Source: Singulisphaera sp. (lineage in GTDB: Bacteria; Planctomycetota; Planctomycetia; Isosphaerales; Isosphaeraceae). From it: a stretch of DNA of 37,573 nucleotides. This document shows, in pieces, positions 16,024 through 24,473 of this stretch; position 1 is the stretch's first letter; every line of letters starts with the position of its first letter. The DNA lies in contig DAIDJG010000307.1 in NCBI GenBank assembly GCA_027451445.1, forward strand, positions 1 to 37,573, in the 5' to 3' direction. The notes under the pieces were generated by a model that saw only the letters and a list, made by a program, of their open reading frames with translations, made no database searches and was not told where the DNA came from. A program made the position numbers and the translations under genes.

Positions 16024-16926
16024 TCACTCCGACGGCTTGAGGTGCTTGTCAAAGAACGCGAAAAGCGCCTCGTCGGCCTTCTTCACGTCGTCGCCCTTGA
16101 AGCCGTGCCCGGCTCCGGGGAGCGTCAAAAGCTCCGCTTCGACGCCGGCGGCCTTGAGCCGATCGACGAGCCAGACGGCCTGCTCGTGGTTCACGTACTT
16201 GTCCTCGGTGCCGTGGATGCAGAGTGTCGGGGCGGCATCGGGGGTGACCCAGTTGAGCGGGCTGGCGAGGATGTGGCGTGGCTTGGCGGTTTCAAGATTG
16301 CCACCGAGCCAAAGGGGGAGAACCTCCGCGGCATCGACGCTCTTGCCGTACGATTTGGTGAAGTCGCTGGGACCGTAGACGTTGACGACGCAGGCGACCC
16401 GGCTTGAAGGTCCAGGGTTGCCACTCTCGCCTTCAAACTGGGCGACGCCGCCCGTCACCGCCAAGAACTGGGCGAGGTGGCCGCCCGCGGAACCGCCGGT
16501 CACGCCGATGCGGTCGGGGTCGATGTGATACTCCGATGCGTGCGACCGCAGCCAACGCACCGCGGCTTTCACGTCATGGACCGCAGCGGGGAACTGGTAT
16601 TTGGGAGCCAATCGATAGGTCACCGTCACCGCAACGTACCCTCGCTCGGCGAGGCGGATACAGAGCCCGTCGTACCCCTCGCGCGTTCCCGCGCGGAAGC
16701 CGCCGCCGTGGATGCAGAGAATGGCAGGGAACGGCCCGTCGCCCGATTTCGGCCGTGCCAGGTCGAGCTTGAGGTGCTGTCCGTCCGGGTTGGCGTACTC
16801 GATGCCCGGTTCGAAGACGACGGTGTCGGGAACTTTCGGCGGCGTTTGGGCCTTCTGCGCACATGCGGTCGGCACCACGGCCAGGGCGAAGACCAAACTA
16901 AGCAAAGAGAGTGGAAATCGACGCAC
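16024..16926 (-). CDS. Exported alpha/beta-hydrolase (BD-FAE/carboxylesterase-like)
   Basis: About 300 residues. The start is set at GTG 16926 because CGGAG precedes it by 7 nt and it gives a clean export signal (MRRFPLSLLSLVFALAVVPTACAQ, possibly a lipobox-like TAC). A longer TTG start at 16953 lacks a site. The oxyanion motif is HGGGF (about 73-77), the nucleophile Ser146 lies in GGSAGGHLAQ, Asp242 in HGTEDKYVNH and His274 in GAGHGFKG. It is a periplasmic or envelope esterase of the family that acts on short acyl esters, including acetyl or feruloyl groups on polysaccharides; the substrate is unknown. It converges on the pirin gene across palindrome C. Confidence 0.88.
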   Translation of the reverse strand: MRRFPLSLLSLVFALAVVPTACAQKAQTPPKVPDTVVFEPGIEYANPDGQHLKLDLARPKSGDGPFPAILCIHGGGFRAGTREGYDGLCIRLAERGYVAVTVTYRLAPKYQFPAAVHDVKAAVRWLRSHASEYHIDPDRIGVTGGSAGGHLAQFLAVTGGVAQFEGESGNPGPSSRVACVVNVYGPSDFTKSYGKSVDAAEVLPLWLGGNLETAKPRHILASPLNWVTPDAAPTLCIHGTEDKYVNHEQAVWLVDRLKAAGVEAELLTLPGAGHGFKGDDVKKADEALFAFFDKHLKPSE

Positions 16927-17106
16927 GGGACGGCTCCGAGAAGAGGTTTTCAAGCGCGTTCAACATCCCACTCCTTACGCCACCGGCCGCGTCGAATCAA
17001 GAGAGTGAAGCCGCGAGTGATTGCTTGGCGAACGCGCCGCAGATGGATAATCTCAGGGAGAACGAAACGATTTCGACGCTCACATTGACGACACGAAGGA
17101 GCCGGG

Positions 17107-17562
17107 ATGCACTATCAACACGCGGTCACACCACACATCATCATCGCCGATCAGCCGACCGAAGCCGACCTGAAGGAACTCAAGGAGCATGGATTCGTCG
17201 GCGTGATCAACCTGCGCAACGACGGCGAGCCCGAGCAGCCCATCGGTACCGCCGCCGAAGGGGAATTCGTGCGATCGCTTGGGCTCGACTATTTGCATTA
17301 CGGCGTCGGCGGCGCTCCGCTGACCGAATCCGGTGTGAAGTCGGTGCGCGACTTTCTCGATCACCACGTCGCCGGCAAAGTACTCGTCCATTGCCGAAGA
17401 GGCGGTCGCGCCGCGGCCTTGGTGTTGCTCCAGCAGGCGAAGCTCCACCGCTGGACCGCCGATGAGGCCGTTGCCAAAGGCAAGGCGATGGGCCTGAATG
17501 TTGAGGGGGGCCTCAAAACGCAGGTCGAGGAGTTCCTGCGCGAGCATCCCACCAAATCGTGA
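17107..17562 (+). CDS. DUF442/BLH-type phosphatase-like protein
   Basis: 151 residues, with AGGAG before the ATG. The N-terminal part ADQPTEADLKELKEHGFVGVINLRNDGE matches the DUF442 (beta-lactamase-hydrolase-like) phosphatase fold. The Cys-containing P-loop is VLVHCRRGGRAAAL (Cys96, Arg101), with the short CxxGxR spacing of this family. Family members include the phosphatase-like part of sulfide-regulated BLH proteins and dual-specificity phosphatases. There is no signal peptide, so it is cytoplasmic. It stands alone and converges on the flavin oxidoreductase gene with an 18-base gap. Substrate unknown. Confidence 0.85.
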   Translation: MHYQHAVTPHIIIADQPTEADLKELKEHGFVGVINLRNDGEPEQPIGTAAEGEFVRSLGLDYLHYGVGGAPLTESGVKSVRDFLDHHVAGKVLVHCRRGGRAAALVLLQQAKLHRWTADEAVAKGKAMGLNVEGGLKTQVEEFLREHPTKS

Positions 17563-17580
17563 GCGGCGAGCGAATTGAGG

Positions 17581-19023
17581 TTATGCGTCTTTCGTGACCT
17601 TGCCCGGTTCAGACCCGAGCGCTTCCTGCCAGATTGGCCCGTAGACCGCCTTATCGAACGGGGGGCAGCCCGTGGCGAACTGGCCCAAGTCATTGTGCTT
17701 GGCGCGCATGAGCGCCGTGCAGTAGCTGAATGTACGGCAGGTCCGCTTCGGGTCGAGCGGCATGCCGAGCAGGACGTGGCGGCCGAAATCGGGTTGGGAC
17801 AACGATGCGCGGCCGACGCCGACCAACGTCGTCCGCCCATCACGCACATTGGCCGCGCCGGCCTGAAACAGGTAGGCCTGGAGCCAGCTATAACCCGATC
17901 CGACAATCGCCAGCTCGGGGTACGCGGCCTGGAATTGAGCCGTCACGCGGAAATGGCGATCGACGCCGATCAGGGGATGCTCGGGCGTCTGATAACCGTC
18001 GACCGGCGCGTATTCGAATGGACGAACCAGGTGCGGGCTGGCGTACGGGTTCCCCATCGAGATGTTGACCAGGGCCACCCCGGAGTCGCGCAGCAGTCCG
18101 ACGAGGGCCAGGGGCTCGGTGAGGTCGGGCACGAAGGGGTCGTCCTCGCGCGTGCCCCAGGACGAGCGCACAGGGAGCTCGTAAGGGCAGGGGACCCCTC
18201 GAGCGTCGTCGCCTCGCTGATAGGGAATGCCGTCGAAGACATTCAGGCGAGTGGCGAGCAGCAGACCGGGACACTCGTCCTTGATGCGCTGGACGATCGT
18301 GCGGATGAATCGCGTCCGGTTCTCGAACGATCCCCCGTACTTGCCCGGTCTCGTGCGCGCCGCGAGTAATTCGTTCAGCAAATAACGGTGGCACTGCTTG
18401 AGGTCGACGAAGTCGAAACCGACCCGCGCCGCGAGTCGAGCGGCTGTGACGTAGGCGTCCTGAAGACGGTCCAGGGCATCGTCGTCGATCAGGGGATAGT
18501 CGGGTCCGGCTGTTGCTTTCGTGGTCTTGTCAACGATCGTGCGCGGGTCGAGGACCGGGTCGTGTTGCGCCAGGATGGGACGGGCCACGCTGTAGCGGCC
18601 CGAGTGCGTCAGTTGCAGGCCGACGAGAAGGTCGGAATCGTCTCGCCAGGCGGCGCGATGTCCTTCTCGGCAGAGTCGTACGATCCGTTCCAGCCCCTCG
18701 GCGTGTCGCTCGTCGGCCAGCAGTTGCCGCGTGTTGGCGCGGCCCTCGGGGACGACCGCGGCTGCTTCGCCCCAGATGAGCTTCGCGCCACCGGCTCCGA
18801 AACGCTCGTAGCGGCGAAATGTCAAGACGTCGGGAGCGCCTTCGAGCGTGCCGTCACACCCTTCCATCGGCTGAATGACGAGCCGGTTTCCCACCTGCCG
18901 GCCCGCGATGCTCAGAGGGGTCGTCAAGGGTCCCAGGTCAGGGCTCAGTCGGATGTCGAGTCCGCGGGCGCGGGCATCGTCGACGAGTGCGCCGGCGGTT
19001 TTATATTTGAAGTCGCGGGACAC
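17581..19023 (-). CDS. NADH:flavin oxidoreductase (Old Yellow Enzyme family)
   Basis: 480 residues from a GTG at 19023 with AGGAG 7 nt upstream. It is an FMN-dependent TIM barrel: RLVIQPMEGCDGTLEGAPD near the N-terminus, the active-site region LLVGLQLTHSGRYS, FDFVDLKQCHRYLLNELLA, SFENRTRFIRTIVQ and the phosphate-binding end VGSGYSWLQAYLF..VGVGRASLSQPDF. The C-terminal Cys set CRTFSYC...GCPPFDK is placed where the 2,4-dienoyl-CoA-reductase group binds a 4Fe-4S cluster, but only three Cys with atypical spacing are present. It reduces activated C=C bonds or related electrophiles; the substrate is unknown. It lies near the pirin gene, also linked to electrophile stress in some bacteria, but not in one operon. 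Confidence 0.9.
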   Translation of the reverse strand: MSRDFKYKTAGALVDDARARGLDIRLSPDLGPLTTPLSIAGRQVGNRLVIQPMEGCDGTLEGAPDVLTFRRYERFGAGGAKLIWGEAAAVVPEGRANTRQLLADERHAEGLERIVRLCREGHRAAWRDDSDLLVGLQLTHSGRYSVARPILAQHDPVLDPRTIVDKTTKATAGPDYPLIDDDALDRLQDAYVTAARLAARVGFDFVDLKQCHRYLLNELLAARTRPGKYGGSFENRTRFIRTIVQRIKDECPGLLLATRLNVFDGIPYQRGDDARGVPCPYELPVRSSWGTREDDPFVPDLTEPLALVGLLRDSGVALVNISMGNPYASPHLVRPFEYAPVDGYQTPEHPLIGVDRHFRVTAQFQAAYPELAIVGSGYSWLQAYLFQAGAANVRDGRTTLVGVGRASLSQPDFGRHVLLGMPLDPKRTCRTFSYCTALMRAKHNDLGQFATGCPPFDKAVYGPIWQEALGSEPGKVTKDA

Positions 19024-19162
19024 GCAAGGGCTCCTGGCTCAGGGGAATTTGGGCCGATGCGATCGGGCCGGTGTTTGCTTGGGCTCGAACCCGGCAGAAA
19101 CCCGGCGCTTCTTAGTCCGATCGCCGCTTCGTCGCGACCTCCATGATAACCATGACGACGCC

Positions 19163-19185
19163 GGGGCCCATTGGGATTGGGCCCC
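19163..19185. terminator. Hairpin between the coiled-coil gene and the flavin oxidoreductase
   Basis: GGGGCCCA/TGGGCCCC (19163-19170 and 19178-19185), a perfect 8-bp stem with a 7-base loop. It lies behind the minus-strand TPR/coiled-coil gene (ends 19271) and before the next minus-strand start. It has no strong U-run in either direction. Confidence 0.4.
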
Positions 19186-19270
19186 TTTCGGCGCAGCCTT
19201 ACGGCCACGCAGCCCGACGAATCATGCATCATACCGAAGCGTGTGATCGGCGTTCGTCAGCAATTGCAAC

Positions 19271-20296
19271 TCATTGCGTCTTTGCCCGGGCGCGGTACGC
19301 GTTGAGCCAATCTTTTCCCGTGTGGAGCGTCAAGTCCCGGAAGGTTTCGTCGATCTCGGCGACCTTGGGATTGCCAGCGCGTTCACAGGCGATCCCTTTT
19401 TCGACCAGGCGCTGGGCGTCGTCGGTCCAGTGATTGGTGGCGAAGCCCTGACTCAGCGCGAGGTAATACCAGACACGGGCGTCTTCAGGGCGCGAGCGTC
19501 CCAGTCTGTCGAACGCCTCAATGGCCTCGCGGTACTTTCGTTTCGTGAAGAGTGCAACGGCTCGCTGCCAATCCGAATCGTCCTGCGCCGGGGTTTGTTC
19601 CGGAGCGCTTACCCCGAGTTCGACCGGCGCCTCATCCGACGACGTAGCGTCGGTTGCGGGAGCCGTTGCAGCGTCGGAGGAGGGCGGCACTTCAAGGACC
19701 GGGAGCACGGCAGGAGTGGTCAAGGGATCACTCTTGCCTAGCTTCGATTGGAGGAGAAGGAGTTTTCGGTGTAGCAGTTCAACCTCTCGGGTCACTTCTT
19801 CGAGACGGGAGTCGACGCGTTCGACGTGCTTCGGCAGAGCAGAGACCTCGCCGGCGGTTCGGTTCAGGGTCATCATCTGACTCTGGAGCGTGACGAGCTC
19901 GGGTGGGGGTGTGTTGGAACTTGGGAGTGCGTCGACCTTTTCCTTCAGTCCTTCCACCCGCCGGCCCAGAACGGTGAGCTGATTTCGGAAGGCAACGGCC
20001 CGATGATCCGCCTCGGCGCGGGCGGTCGCCTCGACGGGACGGTTCGATACGGCGGCTTGTGACGAATTTTCAAACAGGTTCAGAGCCAGGCACGCCCCGA
20101 TCATCCCAAACACCAACGCCAGAGCGGCACTCCCCAGGAGTAGAACCAGCGGGGGCGCGGTCAAAGGGGCGTCCATCGGGACGGTGTCGGACTCGATCGC
20201 CCGGGGCAGTTCGAAATCCGCATTGGAGCCCTCGTCGAGCGTGGGCGAATTTGCCTGTAACCCTTCCTGAGTCTCACGTTCGGTAACGTCAACCAT
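19271..20296 (-). CDS. Membrane-anchored coiled-coil/TPR protein, paralogue 2
   Basis: 341 residues from the ATG at 20296, preceded by AAGGAGG at 8 nt. Layout: an acidic cytoplasmic N-terminus, one transmembrane segment (LVLLLGSAALALVFGMIGACLAL), a long coiled coil (FRNQLTVLGRRVEGLKEKVDAL to ELLHRKLLLLQSKLG), a Thr/Ala/Pro linker, and a C-terminal TPR-like domain (WQRAVALFTKRKYREAIEAF, then DARVWYYLALSQG). The C-terminal domain is clearly homologous to that of the upstream gene (20629-21645; compare LVEKGIACERAGNP with LVQKGVAREKAGTP). Function is unknown; a scaffold between the cytoplasm and the periplasm is inferred from topology. Confidence 0.8.
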   Translation of the reverse strand: MVDVTERETQEGLQANSPTLDEGSNADFELPRAIESDTVPMDAPLTAPPLVLLLGSAALALVFGMIGACLALNLFENSSQAAVSNRPVEATARAEADHRAVAFRNQLTVLGRRVEGLKEKVDALPSSNTPPPELVTLQSQMMTLNRTAGEVSALPKHVERVDSRLEEVTREVELLHRKLLLLQSKLGKSDPLTTPAVLPVLEVPPSSDAATAPATDATSSDEAPVELGVSAPEQTPAQDDSDWQRAVALFTKRKYREAIEAFDRLGRSRPEDARVWYYLALSQGFATNHWTDDAQRLVEKGIACERAGNPKVAEIDETFRDLTLHTGKDWLNAYRARAKTQ

Positions 20297-20628
20297 GACA
20301 CAATCCTCCTTGAGCGGCGCAGCGTCTCCCCCCGGATTCGACCGGGCGATCGCAGACAATAAACGTGGTCGGGTGCGATGTGAGCTAAGCTCCGGTCAGT
20401 GTGGCTGACCGGTTGAATGCGGGGCTTGGTCGAGGGGGCGCGCTGCCGACTTTGGCGAAGTGAGCGAACGGCGTGCCCGCTCACGATAATCGGGTATCCG
20501 GCGTCTCGAGTCGCCCCTTCGAGATGTCGCTGAGCGTTGCAGCGCGGAGGGCGGTGGGATTGACTGAGGCCCGGTGCCCTCAGCGGGAGAACACCGGGCC
20601 GAGACTGGCGCCGTCGGGCGGGACTGGA
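20297..20628. other. Gap between the tandem paralogues
   Basis: Holds the leader of the 20296 gene and a hairpin GGCCCGGTG/CACCGGGCC (20568-20576 and 20592-20600), which may terminate the upstream paralogue. No gene is seen. The hairpin plus separate Shine-Dalgarno sites suggest that the two paralogues are not tightly co-transcribed. Confidence 0.45.
20568..20600 (-). terminator. Hairpin after paralogue 1
   Basis: A perfect 9-bp stem GGCCCGGTG/CACCGGGCC with a small inner stem in the loop, about 30 bases behind the stop at 20629. No U-run. Confidence 0.4.
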
Positions 20629-21645
20629 CTACTTGGCGGACTTCCGGTAGAAATCCAACCACGTCTTCATGGAGGCATCAAGTTTGGCGAACTCGGCGTC
20701 GATGTCGGCGGTGGGAGGAGTGCCGGCCTTCTCGCGTGCGACACCCTTTTGAACCAGCTTCAGCGTGTCGTTTTGCCAGTCCTTGGTGCTGGCCCCTCGG
20801 CAGAGCGCTGCGTAGTACCAGACGCGGGCGTCCTTCGGGTCATTGGCTTCGGTGGTCTTGAGAACGTCACCGGCTTCCTTGTACTTGCCGGCTTTGAAGA
20901 GATCGACGGCCTGAGCGAAGGATTGGCCCTCGACGTTGACGTTCACTGGCTCGGACGGCGCCACAGGTTTGGCCGAGGTCGTCGTGGCTGCACCCTTCTT
21001 CAGGTCCGCTCGCAGCGCGACGAGTTCTTCCTTGAGCGGAGTCATTCCGGCCTGGAGCGACTGGAGCGACTCGTCCAGTCCCTCGACTCGCTTGTCGAGG
21101 CTGTCAATCTTCTTGGGCAGACCAGCGGCGGACTCAGCGCTCTTGGAGAGTTCGGCGACCTTGGCATTCAAGGGCTCGAGGTCGGGCGCGGGTGCCGGCT
21201 TGGGCATGGCGGCGAGCCGCTCCTCGAGGTCCTTGACCTGCTTTGAGAGATTGCCGACTTCCGTTTTCAGGCTCTCCGCGAGGGCGCTGAGTGCGGAATC
21301 CTTGGCGGGGGCTTCCGTAGCGGCCGCCGGCGCGGGCGCGGCCGCGGCGGGCGGTGGCTGTTGTACGGGAAGCGCGCTCAGGACCGCTCCGATCACGATA
21401 ATGGCCAGGAAGCCGAACCCGACCACCACGGGGAATACGGGGTGGCCCGGGGGGACGTCCGGCGGTGGTGGCGGCAACTCGGCCATCGTGACCGGGGCAG
21501 ATCTCGGAACATCCTCCTCAAACGCGGACGCACTGGGGGCCGGCTTATCCGAATGGCCCATTTCGTCAAAAAAATGTGATGCGAATTCACCTTCCGGCAA
21601 TAGGCCGGACTCGTCCGGTCCGGAAGCTTCGAGGGGGTCTGACAT
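20629..21645 (-). CDS. Membrane-anchored coiled-coil/TPR protein, paralogue 1
   Basis: 338 residues, with AGGAG 9 nt before the ATG. Same layout as the next gene: acidic N-terminal cytoplasmic tail, Pro-rich stretch (PPPPPDVPPG), one transmembrane helix (VFPVVVGFGFLAIIVIGAVLSAL), Ala/Pro linker, coiled coil (SLKTEVGNLSKQVKDLEERLAAM, then KIDSLDKRVEGLDESLQSLQAG), and the C-terminal TPR-like domain (FAQAVDLFKAGKYKEAGDVL, then DARVWYYAALCRG). The tandem pair probably arose by duplication. The near-identical DARVWYY blocks suggest that the C-terminal domain is the functional contact surface. No known family name can be given. Confidence 0.82.
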   Translation of the reverse strand: MSDPLEASGPDESGLLPEGEFASHFFDEMGHSDKPAPSASAFEEDVPRSAPVTMAELPPPPPDVPPGHPVFPVVVGFGFLAIIVIGAVLSALPVQQPPPAAAAPAPAAATEAPAKDSALSALAESLKTEVGNLSKQVKDLEERLAAMPKPAPAPDLEPLNAKVAELSKSAESAAGLPKKIDSLDKRVEGLDESLQSLQAGMTPLKEELVALRADLKKGAATTTSAKPVAPSEPVNVNVEGQSFAQAVDLFKAGKYKEAGDVLKTTEANDPKDARVWYYAALCRGASTKDWQNDTLKLVQKGVAREKAGTPPTADIDAEFAKLDASMKTWLDFYRKSAK

Positions 21646-21744
21646 GAAGTTCAGTCTCCTGTGCCAATTGGTGCAAGGTCCCTGGAACGGGTACGGAGAG
21701 GGTCGTGGCGGGATCGCCGCAGCGATTGGCCGAGGAATCGTCGC

Positions 21745-22602
21745 TCAGGGCTCGACTCGACTCGGTGTGCGGCGAGGGCCCGTCCTGGTTCGGTCCGGCG
21801 ACGCCTTGGACGCGTCGCGCTCACCGAAACGCGTCACGACGTACGTGCCGCTTTTCGGGTTGCGCTCGATGTCGACCAGCGCCAGGTTGTCAGCCTCTTC
21901 GAGCAGGTGGGTGAAGCTGCGGTAGCCGTAGTAGCTTTCGTCGAACGACGGCTTCTTGCGCTTCATGGTGTCTTTGATCATCGAGGCGTACAGCACCTCG
22001 TGGTTCTCGCGCCTCAAGGCGTTGCAAGCCTCGAGCAGTAGCGAATAGACCTCTCGCTTGCGCTCGGGAAGATCGGCGTAAAGGTTGGTGGCGAGCTGCT
22101 GGTCGTCCTGCTCCTGGCGCTCCAGATCTTCGTAATAGATGAACTCGTCGCAGTTGTCGCGCAGCAATTCGGACGTCGACCCCTTCATCCCCAGGCCGAT
22201 GACGTGCTTGCCGTTTTCCTTCAGCTTGGAAACCAGAGGTGAAAAGTCGGAATCGCCCGAGACGATCACGAACGTGTCGACGTGGGGCTTGCTCCACGCG
22301 AGGTCCATGGCGTCGACCACCAGGCGAATGTCGGCGGAGTTCTTGCCGGTTTGGGTACGCTTCGGGATCTCGATGAGCTCGATGGCCGATTCGTGAAAGG
22401 GAGCGGTGTATCCCTGGTAGCGGCTCCAGTCGGCGTACGACTTCTTGACGATCAGCTTGCCTTTCTCGACGAGCCGCTCCAGCACCTTCTGAATGTCGAA
22501 CCGCGTCTTGCGCTGATTCTGGAACCCCATGGCGAGGTTTTCCAGATCGATGAACACCGCGAGGTTGCGTTCCCGTTCAGCTTTGGACATGTCCGGTGTC
22601 AT
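21745..22602 (-). CDS. NYN-domain putative RNase with OST-HTH/LOTUS domain
   Basis: 285 residues. The N-terminal NYN (LabA/DUF88, PIN-like) domain has Asp19 in AVFIDLENL, Asp91 and Asp97/100 in NSADIRLVVDAMD and Asp117/Asp119 in VSGDSDFSPLVSKL, the acidic metal site of this nuclease fold. From about 170 to 255 a winged-helix OST-HTH/LOTUS-like domain follows (SLLLEACNALRRENHEVLYASMIKDTMKRKKPSFDESYYGYRSF in outline), which binds RNA in other proteins. The tail is basic and disordered. It is expected to bind and cut RNA in the cytoplasm. Start: ATG 22602 has GGGAG very close (about 3 nt); the ATG at 22590 is possible. An RRM gene lies just upstream on the same strand. Confidence 0.88.
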   Translation of the reverse strand: MTPDMSKAERERNLAVFIDLENLAMGFQNQRKTRFDIQKVLERLVEKGKLIVKKSYADWSRYQGYTAPFHESAIELIEIPKRTQTGKNSADIRLVVDAMDLAWSKPHVDTFVIVSGDSDFSPLVSKLKENGKHVIGLGMKGSTSELLRDNCDEFIYYEDLERQEQDDQQLATNLYADLPERKREVYSLLLEACNALRRENHEVLYASMIKDTMKRKKPSFDESYYGYRSFTHLLEEADNLALVDIERNPKSGTYVVTRFGERDASKASPDRTRTGPRRTPSRVEP

Positions 22603-22754
22603 CCACTCCCGGCCCGTCAGAACGACGAGGGCCGGGAGAATCGCAACGAGAGGAATGGTTCGAGGACGCTGAAATCCCCTTTAAGTTACGATGGACCGCG
22701 CGGTTACGCAATCGGTCAGCGCGTTTTGGCGTACGAGGAACGACGCAACGCGTG

Positions 22755-23051
22755 TCAACCGACGCCACCGCCGTACCAGCCGCCGCTCGCGTAGAGGTCG
22801 CGAACGGTGCGGCGGGGACGCGACTCATTGACCGTAAGCGGGCGATCGCGCACGTTGGTGCCGTTGAGGGCAGCGATCGCAGCGCGCGCTTCCTCGTCGT
22901 TCTGCATTTCGATCATCCCGAAACCGCGCGATTGGCCGGTCCGCGACTTCACCTGGACCTCGGCCAGTGTCACCGTACCGAACGGCTCGAAAAGGGCCCG
23001 CAACTCGTCCGACGTCACTGCGTAATCCAAGTTCCCGGCGTAAATCATCAT
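22755..23051 (-). CDS. Single RRM RNA-binding protein
   Basis: 98 residues. A complete RNA-recognition motif: RNP2 IYAGNL at the start, RNP1 SRGFGMIEM in the middle, the helix DEEARAAIAALNG and a short basic tail ending GGWYGGGVG. Small RRM proteins of this type in cyanobacteria and planctomycetes are RNA chaperone-like and often cold-responsive. Start: two adjacent ATGs (23051 and 23048) follow AAGGAG at about 12 nt. It precedes the NYN-OST-HTH gene by 152 bases on the same strand, so both could act on RNA together, although no shared promoter is shown. Confidence 0.92.
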   Translation of the reverse strand: MMIYAGNLDYAVTSDELRALFEPFGTVTLAEVQVKSRTGQSRGFGMIEMQNDEEARAAIAALNGTNVRDRPLTVNESRPRRTVRDLYASGGWYGGGVG

Positions 23052-23607
23052 GGCGGGCCTGAGCTCCTTCGTGTCTGCGGATTGTTCACAACTCGAACTG
23101 CGAATCGCGTCGGGTCTCCTCCCGGGATGGTTGCAACTGGGGTCGTTTGAGCTCACGACCACGCAACCGCGCGGGTGGAGAAACGCCGGCGCCGGTAATT
23201 ACCCTCTCAGCGCCTTGTCGAACGCCCAAAGGGCGGGGCAGGCAAGGGTCGACGCTGCTTGCGGCGATGGCAACAAAGGGGAAACAGGCCTTCGGTGGCA
23301 CTCGCACTCTGACGGCCCGTTTTGGGGATCCTTTGCGATCGAGGCAGCTTACCGGAAATGCCTTTGCACCGCTAGATGCTACTCTGCCGCTGGTCCCTCG
23401 TTCGCCGCTAACGGATGCGATATTTCCGGCGTGGCAAGGAGGTTAGGGAAACCGTCCCGTGCACGGGGGAGAACGGAATTCCCCAGCGTAGGGTGCGGAG
23501 TCGAAAAGCTGGGGAGCCGCCATCTGTTTCGGAAGCGCGCGGCATTCGTTCCACAGATGACCATTCGACACTCTTCCTTTTCGTACACCGAGTGCGGGCC
23601 GCCGGTC
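23052..23607. other. Intergenic stretch upstream of the RRM gene
   Basis: About 550 bases. It contains the RRM leader and the end of the terminator region of the Pro/Ala-rich gene. Open frames on both strands show no recognisable domain or good ribosome-binding site. No repeats stand out. Confidence 0.4.
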
Positions 23608-23644
23608 AAAAAAAGAATCCCCAGCCGCGAGCGCGCCTGGGGAT
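23608..23644 (-). terminator. Rho-independent terminator of the Pro/Ala-rich gene
   Basis: On the minus strand, the stem ATCCCCAG/CTGGGGAT (23617-23624 and 23637-23644, GC-rich loop) is followed directly by a T-rich run (complement of A7 at 23608-23614). It lies about 35 bases behind the stop codon. This is the clearest intrinsic terminator in the window. Confidence 0.85.
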
Positions 23645-23678
23645 CGAAGTTTTGCGAAAACCTTGCACAGCAATCGAC

Positions 23679-24218
23679 TTACTTTTCCTCTTCCTTCGGA
23701 GCAGCCGGAGCAGGAGGAGCCGGGGCCGCGGGCGCCTCAGCAGCAGCCGGGGCCGGGGGAGCCGGAGGAGCGGGCGGGGCCGGCTTCTCGGCGGGAGGAG
23801 CGGGCGGAGCCGGAGGAGCTTCCTCAGCCTTGGCCGGAGCGGCCGGGGCTTCCTGAGGCGTCGACTTCGCGGGCGGGGCGGGCGAGGCCTGAGGGGTGGA
23901 CTTCGCTGGCGGAGCCGGCATTTCCTGAGGCGTTGATTTCGCAGGGGCCTGCGGGGCCGGAGCCGGCGTTGACTTCGCGGGGGCCTGCGGGGCCGGAGCC
24001 GGGGTTACTTTCGAGGGCGCCTGCGGAGCGGGCATCGTCTTCGACGGAGCGGGCATCGTCTTCGACGGCGCCTGCGGAGCGGGGGTCGTCTTCGAGGGTG
24101 CCTGGGCTGCCGGCGTGGTCTTCTCGGGGACTTGCGGGGTCTGGGCCTGAACCGACGCGGTCAGGCCACCCGCCACGAGCGATGCGGCCGCCAGACCCAA
24201 AATACGGCGGAATTTCAT
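23679..24218 (-). CDS. Exported Pro/Ala-rich repeat protein
   Basis: 179 residues from the ATG at 24218, preceded by GAGGAGAGAG. A classical signal peptide (KFRRILGLAAASLVAGGLTASVQA) is followed by an extended low-complexity body of short repeats: APSKTTPAPQ, APSKTMPAP, APAKSTPAPAPQ, then PPAKSTPQ(E/A)(A/M/S)P, then runs of APPAPPAP, ending in a charged KEEEK tail. No folded domain or Cys is present. Such PAPAP/KTP repeats form rigid extended spacers, as in periplasmic or wall-spanning proteins, but here nothing is attached. TATAAT (complement of 24306-24311) is a good -10 site upstream, and a strong terminator follows, so it is monocistronic. Function unknown. Confidence 0.75.
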   Translation of the reverse strand: MKFRRILGLAAASLVAGGLTASVQAQTPQVPEKTTPAAQAPSKTTPAPQAPSKTMPAPSKTMPAPQAPSKVTPAPAPQAPAKSTPAPAPQAPAKSTPQEMPAPPAKSTPQASPAPPAKSTPQEAPAAPAKAEEAPPAPPAPPAEKPAPPAPPAPPAPAAAEAPAAPAPPAPAAPKEEEK

Positions 24219-24305
24219 CGGTGCTCTCTCCTCGGGTGTCAAGGAATTATCAACCAATCAGCGGAGTACCGGGCCACTCTCCAGTCTCGCCGTTAGGTTC
24301 GCTCC

Positions 24306-24311
24306 ATTATA
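24306..24311 (-). promoter_or_regulatory. -10 element upstream of the Pro/Ala-rich gene
   Basis: TATAAT on the minus strand, about 90 bases before the ATG, in a locally AT-rich stretch (24300-24420). No good -35 hexamer is visible at the usual spacing. Confidence 0.45.
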
Positions 24312-24473
24312 CTTGATCATTGAGTGCGGGCTCTGGGTATTTTGCGGAATTTTGGAAAATAAGGTTAAACGATTAGGTTGACAAAAGGGGTTTTTCTTTT
24401 TCTTGAAGAGAATCCGGGGGAAATCTACCGGGGTCAGTAGGAGTTTAACGATAAGGCAAGATAGCGGGTCTCG

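Noticed and set aside
23700-24130. Short repeats in the Pro/Ala-rich gene as a CRISPR array
   Set aside because: Repeats are in frame, code for APSKTTPAP-type units and have no unique spacers of regular length.
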